From: Prevotella sp.
GTDB lineage: Bacteria; Bacteroidota; Bacteroidia; Bacteroidales; Bacteroidaceae
Direction of reading: 5' to 3'
Length of the DNA stretch: 64,000 nucleotides
Assembly (NCBI GenBank): GCA_017940545.1
Contig: JAGAYI010000009.1
Location: 1 to 64,000, forward strand
The notes beneath the pieces are model-generated. The model saw only the letters and a list, made by a program, of their open reading frames with translations. It did not search any database and had not been told where the DNA came from. Numbering within the stretch: the first letter of the stretch is position 1; each line of letters begins with the position of its first letter. The translations under genes were made by a program, and so were the position numbers. Positions 41,060 through 50,747 of the stretch are shown here, in pieces.

Positions 41060-42865
41060 TCATTCTTGATACATCGCCTCAATTTCCTGCTTATAGTTTT
41101 CATTGAGCACGCGACGCTTGATTTTCAGCGTATTAGTGAGCTCTCCGCGATCCATAGAGAAGTGATGGGGGAGCAATGTAAAACGCTTGACTTGCTCGTA
41201 GTGTGCAAGTTGCTGCTGGAGGGTGTCTATGCGTTCCATCATCATGTCATATATCTGACGGTTGCGACAAAGGTCCTCACGGTCCTTGTAGTAGATGTTG
41301 TGCTTGGCGGCATAGTCCTCTAACAGTTTGTATTCCGGAATAATCAGTGCCGAGACGAACTTCCGCCGGTCGGCAATGACGGCTATCTGGTCAATGTACT
41401 TATCGACCAACAGCTTCGACTCTATCATCTGCGGAGCAATATACTTGCCGTTCGATGTCTTGAAGAGGTCCTTGATACGCTCCTTGAGGAACAGCTCTCC
41501 GTCCTTCATATAGCCGGCATCACCCGTGCGGAAGAAACCGTCATCAGTGAATGCCGCACGGTTGATGTCGGGGCGGTTGTAGTAACCCTTCGTAATGGTG
41601 GGACCCTTCAGGAGGATTTCCCCCTCGGGGCTTATCTTGATTTCGATGGAATCTATGGGTTGCCCCACGGAGCCCACCGTAAAGGGCTCCCCTAAGTGGT
41701 CGCAGCTGACGGTGGCCAGGCTCTCCGTCAGGCCGTAGCCAACTATCATGTTTATGCCGATGGAATGGACAAATTCTTCCACATGGGCCGACACGGCAGC
41801 ACCTGCCGTGGGGAAGAAGTTTGCATTCTCTAATCCTAACTCTTTACGCACAAGCGAGAAGATTGTCCGGTTAATCATTTCGTACTCTAAGTGCAGCGAG
41901 AGAGGCGGTTTCTTCCCTCGGCTCAGATACTCAATGTTGTGTTTATAGCCAACGGTCAGGGCACGCTGGAACACGATGCGCTTGGCGGGGTTGGCATTTT
42001 CAATCTGCTCTTGGACACCCATATATACCTTCTCCCAGAAGCGGGGCACCGACGACATACACGTGGGGTGCGTCTCGCGCATGGACTGCTGCACTTGCTG
42101 CGGATAGGTGTTGACTATCATCGTGGCACCCTTGGTCATGGCTAAGATGGCCCAGCCACGCTCGAAGATATGAGTGTAGGGCAGAAAGTTCATTACGCGG
42201 TCCTTATCAGTAACAGGTACACACTTGCCGTTGGCTTCAAAGGCCGCATGGAACTGCCCGAAGGACAGGATGACACCCTTCGAGTCGCCCGTCGTACCAC
42301 TGGTGTATAGAATGTTCGCCGTATCGTCCATCGAGGCCTCGTCGTAGCGTTGCCTGAGCTGTTCGTCATGCTCTGGCGAAGCCTTCTTCAGGAAGTCGTC
42401 AAAATAGATGGTGGTTGGGTCGTTAGGGCTCACCTTCACCTTGGGGTCATAGACGATGATATGTTCCAGTGACGGACAGAACGAAAAGATGCGGTGGGCC
42501 TTGTCGTACTGCTCTTGCTCGCCGACAAAGAGGATTCTCACCTTGGCATCGTCAACCATGAACTGTATCTGTTGCTCACTGCTCGTTGCATAGAACGGAA
42601 TGGTGGTAGCCCTGACCCCCCAGGCACCGAAGTCGGAAAACAGATACTGCACCGAGTTCTGTGAGAAGATTCCGACGTTTTCCTGTGGCTGCACACCCAT
42701 TTCGAGCAATGCCAGCGATACGGCACGCACCTTGTCAGAGAATTGTTTCCACGAATAACTTTTCCACTCTGAACCACCAAAATCCTGATAAATCAGCGCC
42801 TCACGGGTGCCGTAATGGGCGGCAACGTCATGGATGAGCACCGACATGTGACTGTTGATTTGCAT
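41060..42865 (-). CDS. long-chain acyl-CoA ligase (AMP-binding enzyme)
   Basis: 601-aa ANL-superfamily enzyme that activates fatty acids with ATP and CoA. Motifs: P-loop YTSGTTGDSKGVIL near residue 190, VGYGLTESLATVSCDHLG near 380, FFRTGDAGYMKDGELFLKERIKDLFKTSNGKYIAPQ near 455-490. The size and motif set match the FadD15-like long-chain group. A TTG start at 42889 would lie in the promoter; ATG 42865 is chosen. The start of prfB is 44 nt downstream. Confidence 0.93.
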   Translation of the reverse strand: MQINSHMSVLIHDVAAHYGTREALIYQDFGGSEWKSYSWKQFSDKVRAVSLALLEMGVQPQENVGIFSQNSVQYLFSDFGAWGVRATTIPFYATSSEQQIQFMVDDAKVRILFVGEQEQYDKAHRIFSFCPSLEHIIVYDPKVKVSPNDPTTIYFDDFLKKASPEHDEQLRQRYDEASMDDTANILYTSGTTGDSKGVILSFGQFHAAFEANGKCVPVTDKDRVMNFLPYTHIFERGWAILAMTKGATMIVNTYPQQVQQSMRETHPTCMSSVPRFWEKVYMGVQEQIENANPAKRIVFQRALTVGYKHNIEYLSRGKKPPLSLHLEYEMINRTIFSLVRKELGLENANFFPTAGAAVSAHVEEFVHSIGINMIVGYGLTESLATVSCDHLGEPFTVGSVGQPIDSIEIKISPEGEILLKGPTITKGYYNRPDINRAAFTDDGFFRTGDAGYMKDGELFLKERIKDLFKTSNGKYIAPQMIESKLLVDKYIDQIAVIADRRKFVSALIIPEYKLLEDYAAKHNIYYKDREDLCRNRQIYDMMMERIDTLQQQLAHYEQVKRFTLLPHHFSMDRGELTNTLKIKRRVLNENYKQEIEAMYQE

Positions 42866-42886
42866 AGCATTTCTTTTATTCTTCTG

Positions 42887-42918
42887 CAAAGGTACGATTA
42901 AGTGAGCAGAAAACCAAA
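42887..42918 (-). promoter_or_regulatory. acyl-CoA ligase promoter
   Basis: On the minus strand TTTG (42918-42915), a 20-nt spacer and TACCTTTG (42894-42887), 21 nt before ATG 42865. Confidence 0.75.
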
Positions 42919-43077
42919 TTTTATTGGAGTTTTCTCGTTGCCTGCGGGTCTTCCGAGCTACTGGCAGAATGCCATGACAAGTAATGTCGGCCTTTTCTAC
43001 TGTAGGAACAAACTTTTTTTTGTTGGTGAAAGCAACTTTTTTCTGCCTCTATCTATGTTTATATGATATCTTTTTCG

Positions 43078-43085
43078 TACCTTTG
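43078..43085 (+). promoter_or_regulatory. -7 box at the head of element B
   Basis: TACCTTTG followed by CA, pointing right into repeat element B and away from the acyl-CoA ligase. The -33 is weak. Confidence 0.5.
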
Positions 43086-43100
43086 CACATACATAGTTTT

Positions 43101-43154
43101 CTGATTACTCAGATTATTCTGATTACTCAGATTATTCCGATTACTCAGATTACT
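43101..43154. repeat. 18-bp tandem repeat, three copies
   Basis: CTGATTACTCAGATTATT at 43101-43118 and 43119-43136 is exact; the third copy at 43137-43154 has two changes. It sits in the leader of element B, and removing its 54 nt would bring the promoter-to-core distance close to that of the shorter elements. Confidence 0.85.
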
Positions 43155-43174
43155 CAGAAACAACCAGAAAAAAC

Positions 43175-43342
43175 AACAGGTTTTCAGCGCCCGCTGCTAT
43201 TACTTTCACCGCCCGCTGCTATTACTTTCAGCGGGCGCTGCTATTAGTTTCAGCGGCCGCTGAAACCCAGAGACCCCGGCAGTTTCTCCCGGCTTCCCAT
43301 ACTCTAACTCCCGCTTTCCCCGGCAGTTTCTCCCAGTTTGCG
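43175..43342 (+). repeat. 22-bp phased palindromic array, element B
   Basis: Three 22-nt units start at 43186, 43208 and 43230, and the palindrome TTTCAGCGGCCGCTGAAA follows. The CG blocks are centred 22 bp apart, ending with CGGCCG at 43256. Tail blocks CCCCGG are centred at 43277 and 43321, with a degenerate position near 43299. The spacer CTGCTATTACTTTCA is nearly that of element A, and the segment AAACCCAGAGACCCCGGCA is identical in both. An intrinsic terminator lies 36 nt downstream, so the element may be a separate transcription unit. Confidence 0.85.
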
Positions 43343-43377
43343 GCACCCTGTCTTTCTGTCACCCTGTAGCTACCAAT

Positions 43378-43419
43378 AAAAAAAACACATCTTTTTACGA
43401 TCAAGATGTGTTTTTTCTA
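43378..43419. terminator. bidirectional intrinsic terminator
   Basis: AAAAAACACATCTT (43380-43393) and AAGATGTGTTTTTT (43403-43416) form a 14-bp stem with a 9-nt loop and T tracts on both strands. It can end the element B transcript from the left and the PAP2 gene transcript from the right. Confidence 0.85.
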
Positions 43420-43484
43420 TAGCAGCAACACCTGTCCTGAGCGGAATAAGCAGCAGCCCTGATGCTGTCTGCTTATCGGCGAAA

Positions 43485-45260
43485 TCAGAAGTTGATAGTG
43501 AAGGAGCCTCCCAGAATGACGGTGTGGCGGTTCTTCTTGATGCTTTGCTCTTCCTGGAAATTCTCGAGTTCAAAGCCTAAATCCCTCAGATCGACGAGGC
43601 CATCGAGCAGATAACCGCCGGGGTTATAGGCCATGGTGTAGGTCTTGCGGGTAAGGTCGTAGTCAACAAACAGCTTCCAGGCGAAGTTGTCCTTATAGGC
43701 GTATGTCAGGGAGACACCCGTGCCAGCCTTGAACGAGTTACTGGCGCTCACGGTGAAGTAGTCCCACGCACTATTGTAGGTGCCTATGTGGTCAATGCCG
43801 TCGAGATTTCCTTCGCTGTCGAAACGGTATTTCTTCAAGCCGCCCGACACATCTGCCTCAAGACTCAGCTCCTGCATGACGCTTCTGCCGAAGAGCAGCT
43901 TGGTGCCAACGGCAAACTTGTTGGAGATGGGCAGGTTGAAGTACGCACCCAGGTCGAAGGCAAACTCGGTGAGGTGGTCACTCTGGATGGTGAAATGATA
44001 GTCGTCAACGAGTCCTGGCTTGTAGTCAGGCTGCCCCGGTGTCCCCACACTTTCCATTAAGCTGGAGAGGTCAGCGTCCTGCTTGAGGTAGGAGACAGTG
44101 GCGAGCAGGTCTCCCTTAGCTCTATCGACAATACCGTCCCAGCCCTTGATAGGCGAAGTGTTGACACGCAAGCGGCCACCCACACCAAAATATTTGTTGA
44201 AGAAGTATGCACCCTCGACACCTACTGCCGTTGACGTTCCGAACTTGAGGTTGAAGCGGCCGTCGCCGTCGCCATCGTCGAAATAGAACTTGTTGAGGTC
44301 GAAGTCCATGTTTCTGGAGCCCCAGCCCATACCCATGGAGATGGAGAAGAACGAGGGGTTCTCAATAATAGACTTGCCACCCGTGAGGTTGTCGCGCAAC
44401 AGGCCCTTTCTGCCGAATATCAAGTCGCTGGCCACGTAGGCCAACTCGGTGGTCATGATGCCGATACCGGCGCCACAGATAACGTCGCTCACCCAGTGGG
44501 CATTATTCAGCACACGCATGACACCCGTCGCGGTAGCCGCACCGTAACCTGCCACGGAATACCAGGGGGAGCGCGTCAGACCGTACTCCTTGTGCAGGAT
44601 AGTAGCTCCGGCGAACGACGTGGCAGTATGGCCCGATGGCCAGGAGTTGGCTGAAGTGCCGTTAGGACGCATTTCCTTTGACGTATATTTGATGGCTGTC
44701 ACACTCCAGTCCATGAAGAAATAAGACATGACGGTAGTTGCCAGGAAGCGCCCCCAGTCAGAGCGTCCCTCCAAGCCGCCTACCTTCAGGCCCAGCGTCA
44801 ACGCCGGTCCGAAGTACTGCAGATAGTCATCGACATCGGTCTTGAAATGTGTTACGAGCGAGTGTTTGTCCTGCTGTTTAAAGGCATGTTTCTCGCCTTT
44901 GGCAATCCATCCGGCGGCGAAGATAGGTATGCCGACAAAGGTCAGGTCGTCTAAGGGTTTGAAAGGCTTGATGCCCTCGTTGGTGTGGAGGAATGTCCAG
45001 TTCTCCTTTGACCACGGCAGACGGTCTTTTCGCACGAAGGTCACGGTCTTGCCGGTGTCTATCAGGCACTCCTTCCACCGGTTCTTCTTGAGTTTTGCCT
45101 CTATTTGTTCGTAAGTCAAAGTTGGCTGCTCTTCAACAGCCATCGTGTCTTCAATCTCTTCAGACACAGCCGTAAGACTACTGCAGAGAATAGTAAGGGC
45201 TATGAAAAAAAACCTCTTGACATGCAAAGCGCCTAATAATGATGAATGGATTGTTTTCAT
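43485..45260 (-). CDS. PAP2 phosphatase fused to outer-membrane barrel-like domain
   Basis: 591-aa exported protein. After a signal peptide (about residues 1-32), a PAP2 phosphatase domain shows its three motifs: KYTSKEMRPNG near 190, WPSGHTATS near 205 and RVLNNAHWVSDVICG near 250. Residues about 300-591 are a series of amphipathic beta strands (YFFNKYFGVGGRLRVN, FAWKLFVDYDL) ending in an aromatic residue (FTINF), typical of an outer membrane barrel. It may dephosphorylate lipids or lipid A at the envelope. The -7 box is at 45295-45302. Confidence 0.82.
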   Translation of the reverse strand: MKTIHSSLLGALHVKRFFFIALTILCSSLTAVSEEIEDTMAVEEQPTLTYEQIEAKLKKNRWKECLIDTGKTVTFVRKDRLPWSKENWTFLHTNEGIKPFKPLDDLTFVGIPIFAAGWIAKGEKHAFKQQDKHSLVTHFKTDVDDYLQYFGPALTLGLKVGGLEGRSDWGRFLATTVMSYFFMDWSVTAIKYTSKEMRPNGTSANSWPSGHTATSFAGATILHKEYGLTRSPWYSVAGYGAATATGVMRVLNNAHWVSDVICGAGIGIMTTELAYVASDLIFGRKGLLRDNLTGGKSIIENPSFFSISMGMGWGSRNMDFDLNKFYFDDGDGDGRFNLKFGTSTAVGVEGAYFFNKYFGVGGRLRVNTSPIKGWDGIVDRAKGDLLATVSYLKQDADLSSLMESVGTPGQPDYKPGLVDDYHFTIQSDHLTEFAFDLGAYFNLPISNKFAVGTKLLFGRSVMQELSLEADVSGGLKKYRFDSEGNLDGIDHIGTYNSAWDYFTVSASNSFKAGTGVSLTYAYKDNFAWKLFVDYDLTRKTYTMAYNPGGYLLDGLVDLRDLGFELENFQEEQSIKKNRHTVILGGSFTINF

Positions 45261-45342
45261 ACTTGATTATGATAGTTAGTAATACTTTTGGCCACAAAGA
45301 TAACAATTAATTAACAAATATAAAAGAAAAATAGCATTTTTC

Positions 45343-45373
45343 TTTGTTTTTTGTCCGGTTTGCACTACCTTTG
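45343..45373 (+). promoter_or_regulatory. promoter of the M20 deacetylase gene
   Basis: Consensus arrangement: TTTG (45343-45346), exactly 19 nt, TACCTTTG (45366-45373), 24 nt before the ATG. Confidence 0.8.
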
Positions 45374-45397
45374 TCGTAAAGTAGAATCATTAAGAAC

Positions 45398-46453
45398 ATG
45401 GACATCAGGAAATATACAGAGGAAGCGGTTCTGCTCTTAGAAAGGCTCATCAGCCAGCCGAGCACAAGCCGTGACGAGACGCTGGCAGCCGACGTGATGC
45501 TGGCACAAATGGAACAGTGGGGGCTGAAGCCTCAGCGCATAGGGAACAATCTGATAGCATACGGTGAAATGGCGGAAAAACGTCCCACGCTGTTGCTCAA
45601 CGCACACATAGACACGGTGAAACCCGTAAGCACGTGGACGCGAGACCCCTACAAGCCAACCCGTGAAGGTGACCGACTCTACGGCCTGGGGGCGAACGAC
45701 TGTGGCGGCGGACTGGTGAGCCTGCTGCAGGTGTTCCGCATTCTGAAGAACCAGCCCATACCTTATAATATCATATACGTAGCATCGGCTGAAGAGGAAG
45801 TGAGCGGCAGCGGAGGTATAAGCATGGTACTGCCAGAGCTGCCACCGGTTGACGTCGCCATGGTGGGCGAACCGACAGGCATGCAACCGGCCATAGCCGA
45901 GAAGGGACTGATGGTGATTGACGGAGTGGCGCGGGGCAAGAGCGGACACGCGGCAAGGGAAGAGGGCGTGAATGCCATTTATGAAGCCTTGGACGACCTT
46001 ATCTGGCTGCGCGACTACCGTTTCAAGAAAGAGAGCCCGCTTCTGGGGCCGACGAAGATGACAATGACGGTCATTAACAGCGGCACACAGCACAATGTAG
46101 TGCCCGACAAATGCCAGTTCGTCATTGACGTGAGACCCAATGAATATTACAAAAATGAACAACTGTTCCGTTTTTTGCAGGAACACATGAAGAAGTGCGA
46201 ACTGAAGGCCCGGTCGTTCCGCCTCTCGTCATCGCGCATAGCGGAAGACCATCCTTTAGTGCAACGCTGTATGGCACTCGGCATGACACCCTTCGGCTCG
46301 CCCACGCTATCAGACCAGGCACTGATGCCCTTTCCGTCGCTGAAGTTAGGTCCTGGCATGTCGGCACGGTCTCACTCTGCCGATGAGTTCATCTGCGTGA
46401 GCGAGATTGAGGATGCCATTGAGAAATATATACAGATTATTCGCCACGAGTAA
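45398..46453 (+). CDS. argE: M20 metallohydrolase, probable N-acyl-ornithine deacylase (ArgE-like)
   Basis: 351-aa zinc-dependent M20 amidohydrolase. Metal-binding and catalytic segments: LLNAHIDTVKP near residue 68, GANDCGGG near 103, SAEEEVSGSGG near 130 and GEPTG near 153. The dimerisation domain sits between about 165 and 275. In Bacteroidota this group removes the acyl group from N-acyl-ornithine or N-acyl-citrulline, and the ArgF'-type carbamoyltransferase at 35.2 kb fits that pathway. Substrate not proven. Confidence 0.82.
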   Translation: MDIRKYTEEAVLLLERLISQPSTSRDETLAADVMLAQMEQWGLKPQRIGNNLIAYGEMAEKRPTLLLNAHIDTVKPVSTWTRDPYKPTREGDRLYGLGANDCGGGLVSLLQVFRILKNQPIPYNIIYVASAEEEVSGSGGISMVLPELPPVDVAMVGEPTGMQPAIAEKGLMVIDGVARGKSGHAAREEGVNAIYEALDDLIWLRDYRFKKESPLLGPTKMTMTVINSGTQHNVVPDKCQFVIDVRPNEYYKNEQLFRFLQEHMKKCELKARSFRLSSSRIAEDHPLVQRCMALGMTPFGSPTLSDQALMPFPSLKLGPGMSARSHSADEFICVSEIEDAIEKYIQIIRHE

Positions 46454-46462
46454 CAGGCCTCA

Positions 46463-48064
46463 CTATCGCCTGATCCACTGCATGGGATTGAGCGGAGTCT
46501 TGCCTTTTCGCAACTGGAACTGCAGGATGCCCTCGGAGCCGACGGTGCCTAACGTCTGGCCGGTGTTAACCGTCTGCCCACGTCTGACGCTGACAGAGCC
46601 CAGATTTCCATAGACGGAGAAGTAACTGCCATGACGCACGATGACACCCGTAATGCCGGCGTAGCTGAACACCATGCTGACCTCGCCGGTAAAAATGCAG
46701 CGCACGGCAGCCCCCGGCTGGCCTTTCAGGTTGACACCTTTATTGTCGAGACGTACGTTCTTCAGTCCTTCCACATTATACTGTCCGAAACTGTTGACCA
46801 CATGGCATGAGCCGCCAAGGGGCATCGGCAGGTGCCCGCGATTGCTCTCAAAGTTGTTGCTGAGCATGCGGTCCTCGCTGTTCATGGTCGTTGCAGCAGC
46901 CGTTTCGCGCTTGGCTGCTGCCAACTCACGCTCATGGGCACGGCGTTCCTCAGCAGCACGACGCTCGGCGGCGAGTCGCTCACGTTCTGCCTCACGAGCC
47001 CGGCGCTCGGCCTCTTTACGCTCTTTGCGCTCAGCGGCACGCGCCTCAGCCTTCAGGCGTTCCTCCTTAGCCTTTGCCTCGGCAATACGACGTTTGTTTT
47101 CTCTTTCTATACGCTCGGCCTCAGCCTTCTTGCGAGCCAGTTCTTCCTTACGTTTCTTCTCAGCTTCGGCTGCCGCCTTACGCTTTGCTTCGGCCTCGGC
47201 ACGTGCCTTGGCACGCGCTACTTCCTCGGCAATCAGACGGTCAATCTGGGCATTGAGCTCAGCGTCCTTCTTCCGTTGCTGTTCAATAAGGTTTTCTATG
47301 GCCTTATGCTCTTTCTGCAGGGTGCTTACCACCTTCTGCTGCTCGGTCTGCGAGGTTTCCAGCTCTTGGTGCGTGGTGATGTCTTTCTTCAGCAGGATAT
47401 CCTTCTGGTCCTTGGCACTCAGCAACTCTGCCTTTACGCGCGTCAGTTCCTGCTGTTTTTGCATAATGGCCTCGCCCTGTGCGCGCTGGTATGATGCATA
47501 ATGACGCAGGAAACGGGTGCGCCGGTACATCTGGCTGAAGTTTTTGGCGCTGAAGACAAACAACAGTTTGCTCTGCATGGAGCGGTTACGGTGCATGTAT
47601 CGCAACGACTTGACATAGTCGTTTTTGTGTTGACTGAGCTGTGCCTCCAATAACGCCATCTGCCTGTTCAGCTCTTCAATGTTCACGTTCAGCTTGCTCA
47701 GGTCCAGGCGAATGTTCTCAATGCTACGTTTCTTGTCCTGAATCTCCGTGTTCAGCATCATCAGGTTCTGCAGCCTTACCTTGACATCCTTCTCGTTCTT
47801 GCGCAAGCGTTGCTCCTGTTCCTTGATTTGCTTTTGCAGCTTCTGACGCTCGTTCTGCAAGCCTTTGATTGACGGCCCTGATGCGACGGCAGTCTTCTTT
47901 TTCTTTTTACCCGTCTTGCGGGTTGTCGTTACGGGCTTTTTCTTCTGCTGTTTCCTTTGCACAGCAGTAGCGGCCGGCTTTCTGGCAGTCTTCTTGCGTT
48001 GTGAATATGCGGGTGACAGGCAGAAGCCGAGCAAAAGGAGCAGTATAACAAAAAATCTTCTCAT
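46463..48064 (-). CDS. EnvC-like murein hydrolase activator (degenerate M23)
   Basis: 533-aa periplasmic protein: signal peptide (MRRFFVILLLLLGFCLSPAYS), a lysine-rich linker, a long coiled coil (residues about 50-370, rich in E, K, R, A) and a C-terminal LytM/M23 domain. The zinc ligands appear lost: the HxH strand reads LQFQLRKG and the HxxxD region has KGVNLKG. As in E. coli EnvC, this suggests it activates an amidase rather than cutting peptidoglycan. It is last in the dut-TPR-DUF4292-envC operon, 9 nt after the DUF4292 gene. Confidence 0.88.
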   Translation of the reverse strand: MRRFFVILLLLLGFCLSPAYSQRKKTARKPAATAVQRKQQKKKPVTTTRKTGKKKKKTAVASGPSIKGLQNERQKLQKQIKEQEQRLRKNEKDVKVRLQNLMMLNTEIQDKKRSIENIRLDLSKLNVNIEELNRQMALLEAQLSQHKNDYVKSLRYMHRNRSMQSKLLFVFSAKNFSQMYRRTRFLRHYASYQRAQGEAIMQKQQELTRVKAELLSAKDQKDILLKKDITTHQELETSQTEQQKVVSTLQKEHKAIENLIEQQRKKDAELNAQIDRLIAEEVARAKARAEAEAKRKAAAEAEKKRKEELARKKAEAERIERENKRRIAEAKAKEERLKAEARAAERKERKEAERRAREAERERLAAERRAAEERRAHERELAAAKRETAAATTMNSEDRMLSNNFESNRGHLPMPLGGSCHVVNSFGQYNVEGLKNVRLDNKGVNLKGQPGAAVRCIFTGEVSMVFSYAGITGVIVRHGSYFSVYGNLGSVSVRRGQTVNTGQTLGTVGSEGILQFQLRKGKTPLNPMQWIRR

Positions 48065-48073
48065 TCAATCAAA

Positions 48074-48931
48074 TCAAAGAGCCATAAAACGACGCAAAAT
48101 TTCATCAACTGACACTTCATGATAACTGGCCGATACATCGGTACGCGTCTCCCAGTTATCGTCGTGCTTAATATAGTTCAGCACCATACCTAATTTGACC
48201 TCTTTCTCAGGAAGAGCGAACGAAATGGTATGGCTGCACGGGAAGAACTTCTTGCTACCGACGGAACGGAAATCCTCATAATCCCAGTTCAACTGGGAGT
48301 TTCCCTTGAACTGGTCAGTATAAATAATATTTGCCATACGAATGCGGGCCTGGTCTCTGGTAGTCAGCCAACGATATTGCATACGGCCTTCGTCAAATGA
48401 AAGGATTCCATCGGTACCCGACAGATTGACTTTCACCTTGCTCAGTAAAGCCTCGTCGGTCACCTTGCTTTGTCCGGGAATGAAGAGTTCGTTCCAAAAC
48501 AGGGCCTGCATGGTATAGAAGTTCAAGCCGCTGTTTCGCAGAAAGTCCAAAGAACTGTAGGTAGCTTTGACGTATTGCTTGTTGATGCGGTCCATGATAA
48601 GCACATAGTCAGGTGTCAGCTCAATACGCCCAGCCTCCACAAAGCCGAAGGCCATCAACTGTAGGCGTATGCAGTCGTCACGTTTCATTTTCAGGTTTCC
48701 CGTCAAGGTCAGGTTCTGAGCACCAACCTGAACTGAGAACTTCACCTTTGAAGTCACGAACTTGGTAAACTGTGCGTTATCGCTCACCTGCAGCAGGTAT
48801 TCCCGTTCTTTGAGCGTTTCGGGTGTCAACGGCTTTGTGGGCTGATCCACCACCACACTCTTCGACTTACAACCTCCAAGCAACAGAGGCAACGCCAGCA
48901 GGGCAACCTTCAAAAACTTAACAACTTTCAT
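48074..48931 (-). CDS. DUF4292 lipoprotein
   Basis: 285-aa lipoprotein (signal ending LLLGGC). It fits the DUF4292 family, which resembles the LolA/LolB lipoprotein-carrier fold: a curved beta sheet with segments such as FSVQVGAQNLTLTGNLKMKRDDCIRLQL and LTPDYVLIMDRINKQYV. A role in lipoprotein or outer membrane assembly is inference from fold. Its ATG overlaps the stop of the TPR gene by 4 nt and envC follows. Confidence 0.82.
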   Translation of the reverse strand: MKVVKFLKVALLALPLLLGGCKSKSVVVDQPTKPLTPETLKEREYLLQVSDNAQFTKFVTSKVKFSVQVGAQNLTLTGNLKMKRDDCIRLQLMAFGFVEAGRIELTPDYVLIMDRINKQYVKATYSSLDFLRNSGLNFYTMQALFWNELFIPGQSKVTDEALLSKVKVNLSGTDGILSFDEGRMQYRWLTTRDQARIRMANIIYTDQFKGNSQLNWDYEDFRSVGSKKFFPCSHTISFALPEKEVKLGMVLNYIKHDDNWETRTDVSASYHEVSVDEILRRFMAL

Positions 48932-50655
48932 TCCTTGATATATTTTTTTTGTTTGATTTTCTTAATCAACAGTTCTTTCCGCTCGCCCGTTACTTCTGAA
49001 TCGTCAGAAGATTTCTCGAGAGCTTGTTTCCAGAAATCGAGAGCCTGTTGCATCTCTCCACAGTTTGCATAGATGTCGCCGGCATGTTCCAATACCACGG
49101 CACTGGGTGCCTCATCGTTCTGTAAAGTCTGGTCCATATAGATTTTGGCTTCGGCAAAACGGCCCTGTTTGAACAATATCCAGGCATACGTGTCTAAATA
49201 GGTAGCGTTTTTGGGCTCTGCCTTGATGGTCTTATAAGACATTTGTTCGGCACGGTCCAACTGTTCGCCCAGCACGCTGAGGTAGTAAGCATAGTTATTC
49301 AGGCAGCTGATTTTGTCTTCCTTCCAGACTAAACAGGAATCGTAAGCAGCAAAAGCCTCGCGCTGCATGCCTTTCTTGTAGAGCAGCTCGCCCATTACCT
49401 CATAAAAATCGCTTGCCAGGTCGGGATTGCTTTCAGGTGTTATCACACTTACTCCGTTCTGGAAAGCATCTAAAGCATGGTCAACATCATCTTTCCTATA
49501 ATAGGCAAAACCCTGATAATAGTAGAATGCCATATCGTCAGGGTTATACTGACGGGCAGCCTTGCAGAGTTCAATCACCTTATCCAAATCTTCATGTTCC
49601 CAAGCATCGGCCACCAGTTGAAGTCTGGAGTAGGCATTGTCGGGTGCCATCTGCAGGACACGCTCATACATGGCATTGATACTGTCCTTTGGCATTTCCT
49701 TCAGTTTCATATAGGCGGCGCACATCAACGCCATGTCAGTATCAGCCTCGGGCATGGCCAGTACTTTTCGGAATAATGTCATGATGTGCAGGCTGTCTCC
49801 ACCGTTCTGCAAGTTGTTCACCACTTCACGGCGCATGATTTCCAAGCGTGTTCCTGACTCTACGTTCTCGTTCAGCAAGAGGCGCTCATTCATCTCGTCG
49901 GCTTTCTTCGTGTCACCCTGTTCGGCATAATAACCAACCATGGAGAGTTGGGCCTGAACATTTCCGGGTTCTTCCTTTAACACCGACTGATAAACGGAAA
50001 GAGCCTGTTTCTTCTGGCCGTTCTGCATCAGCGCATCACCATACATGACCCGGAAGTTCAGGTCGTTGGGATATTGGTCGGCCAGCGACTTCATCTCGGA
50101 AACGGCAGCCTTCTTATTACCCTGACGGGTATAAATCTCACTCTTAGCCATCGCCATTCGTTCGTTTTTCCCGTCGAGTGCTTCTAAGCGTTCCAGAGCA
50201 TCCACCGCCTTGTCCAGTTGACCGTCACGCTGGTAGAGTTCGAAGAGCATGCCCAGCACATCGTCACGGTCATGTTCCCGTCTGACAAGTTCTTCAAACA
50301 CGCCAATGGCCTTATCATACTGTTGCATACTGGTATATGCCTGTGCCAATGTTTCAGTATAGGTAGAGTTCTCAGGGTTCAGAGTGTATGCTTTCTCTAA
50401 ATGAGCCAATGCCACGTCTTGTTTCTTCAGCGCACTGTAATACTGGGCCAGATAGAAATAAGCCTCGGAGGCATTCGGATTCAGTTCTACGCAATGCTTC
50501 AACAAATCGAAGGCTGCATCATGGTTGCCTTTCTCACGTTCACAAATGGCCTCCAGAAAAAATTTGTCATAGGACTGGACTTCCTGTGCAGAACAAACGG
50601 GAAAAGAGAAATGGGGAATAAGTAATATTAAAATAGAAATGAGAAAAAATCTCAT
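48928..50655 (-). CDS. exported TPR-repeat protein
   Basis: About 575 aa: signal peptide (MRFFLISILILLIPHFSFPVCSAQ) and then some fifteen tetratricopeptide repeats (for example ASEAYFYLAQYYSALKKQDVALAHLEKAY near 70-100) to the end. TPR arrays are scaffolds, and the partner is probably the DUF4292 lipoprotein or EnvC-like protein of the same operon. The frame is open to a GTG at 50736; ATG 50655 or 50679 are the realistic starts. The dut stop is about 90 nt upstream. Confidence 0.85.
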   Translation of the reverse strand: MRFFLISILILLIPHFSFPVCSAQEVQSYDKFFLEAICEREKGNHDAAFDLLKHCVELNPNASEAYFYLAQYYSALKKQDVALAHLEKAYTLNPENSTYTETLAQAYTSMQQYDKAIGVFEELVRREHDRDDVLGMLFELYQRDGQLDKAVDALERLEALDGKNERMAMAKSEIYTRQGNKKAAVSEMKSLADQYPNDLNFRVMYGDALMQNGQKKQALSVYQSVLKEEPGNVQAQLSMVGYYAEQGDTKKADEMNERLLLNENVESGTRLEIMRREVVNNLQNGGDSLHIMTLFRKVLAMPEADTDMALMCAAYMKLKEMPKDSINAMYERVLQMAPDNAYSRLQLVADAWEHEDLDKVIELCKAARQYNPDDMAFYYYQGFAYYRKDDVDHALDAFQNGVSVITPESNPDLASDFYEVMGELLYKKGMQREAFAAYDSCLVWKEDKISCLNNYAYYLSVLGEQLDRAEQMSYKTIKAEPKNATYLDTYAWILFKQGRFAEAKIYMDQTLQNDEAPSAVVLEHAGDIYANCGEMQQALDFWKQALEKSSDDSEVTGERKELLIKKIKQKKYIKE

Positions 50656-50747
50656 CCTCACGCTGTAGTGATATGTCATGCCTTCATTGACCATTTCCCG
50701 ATGATGAATTGTCTTATTATAAAAATAATGTCGCACTTCTTGTACTG

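Noticed and set aside
42984-43247. 87-aa frame across the leader and core of element B
   Set aside because: Starts upstream of the promoter box and its residues ITQI repeat simply reflect the 18-bp tandem repeat.
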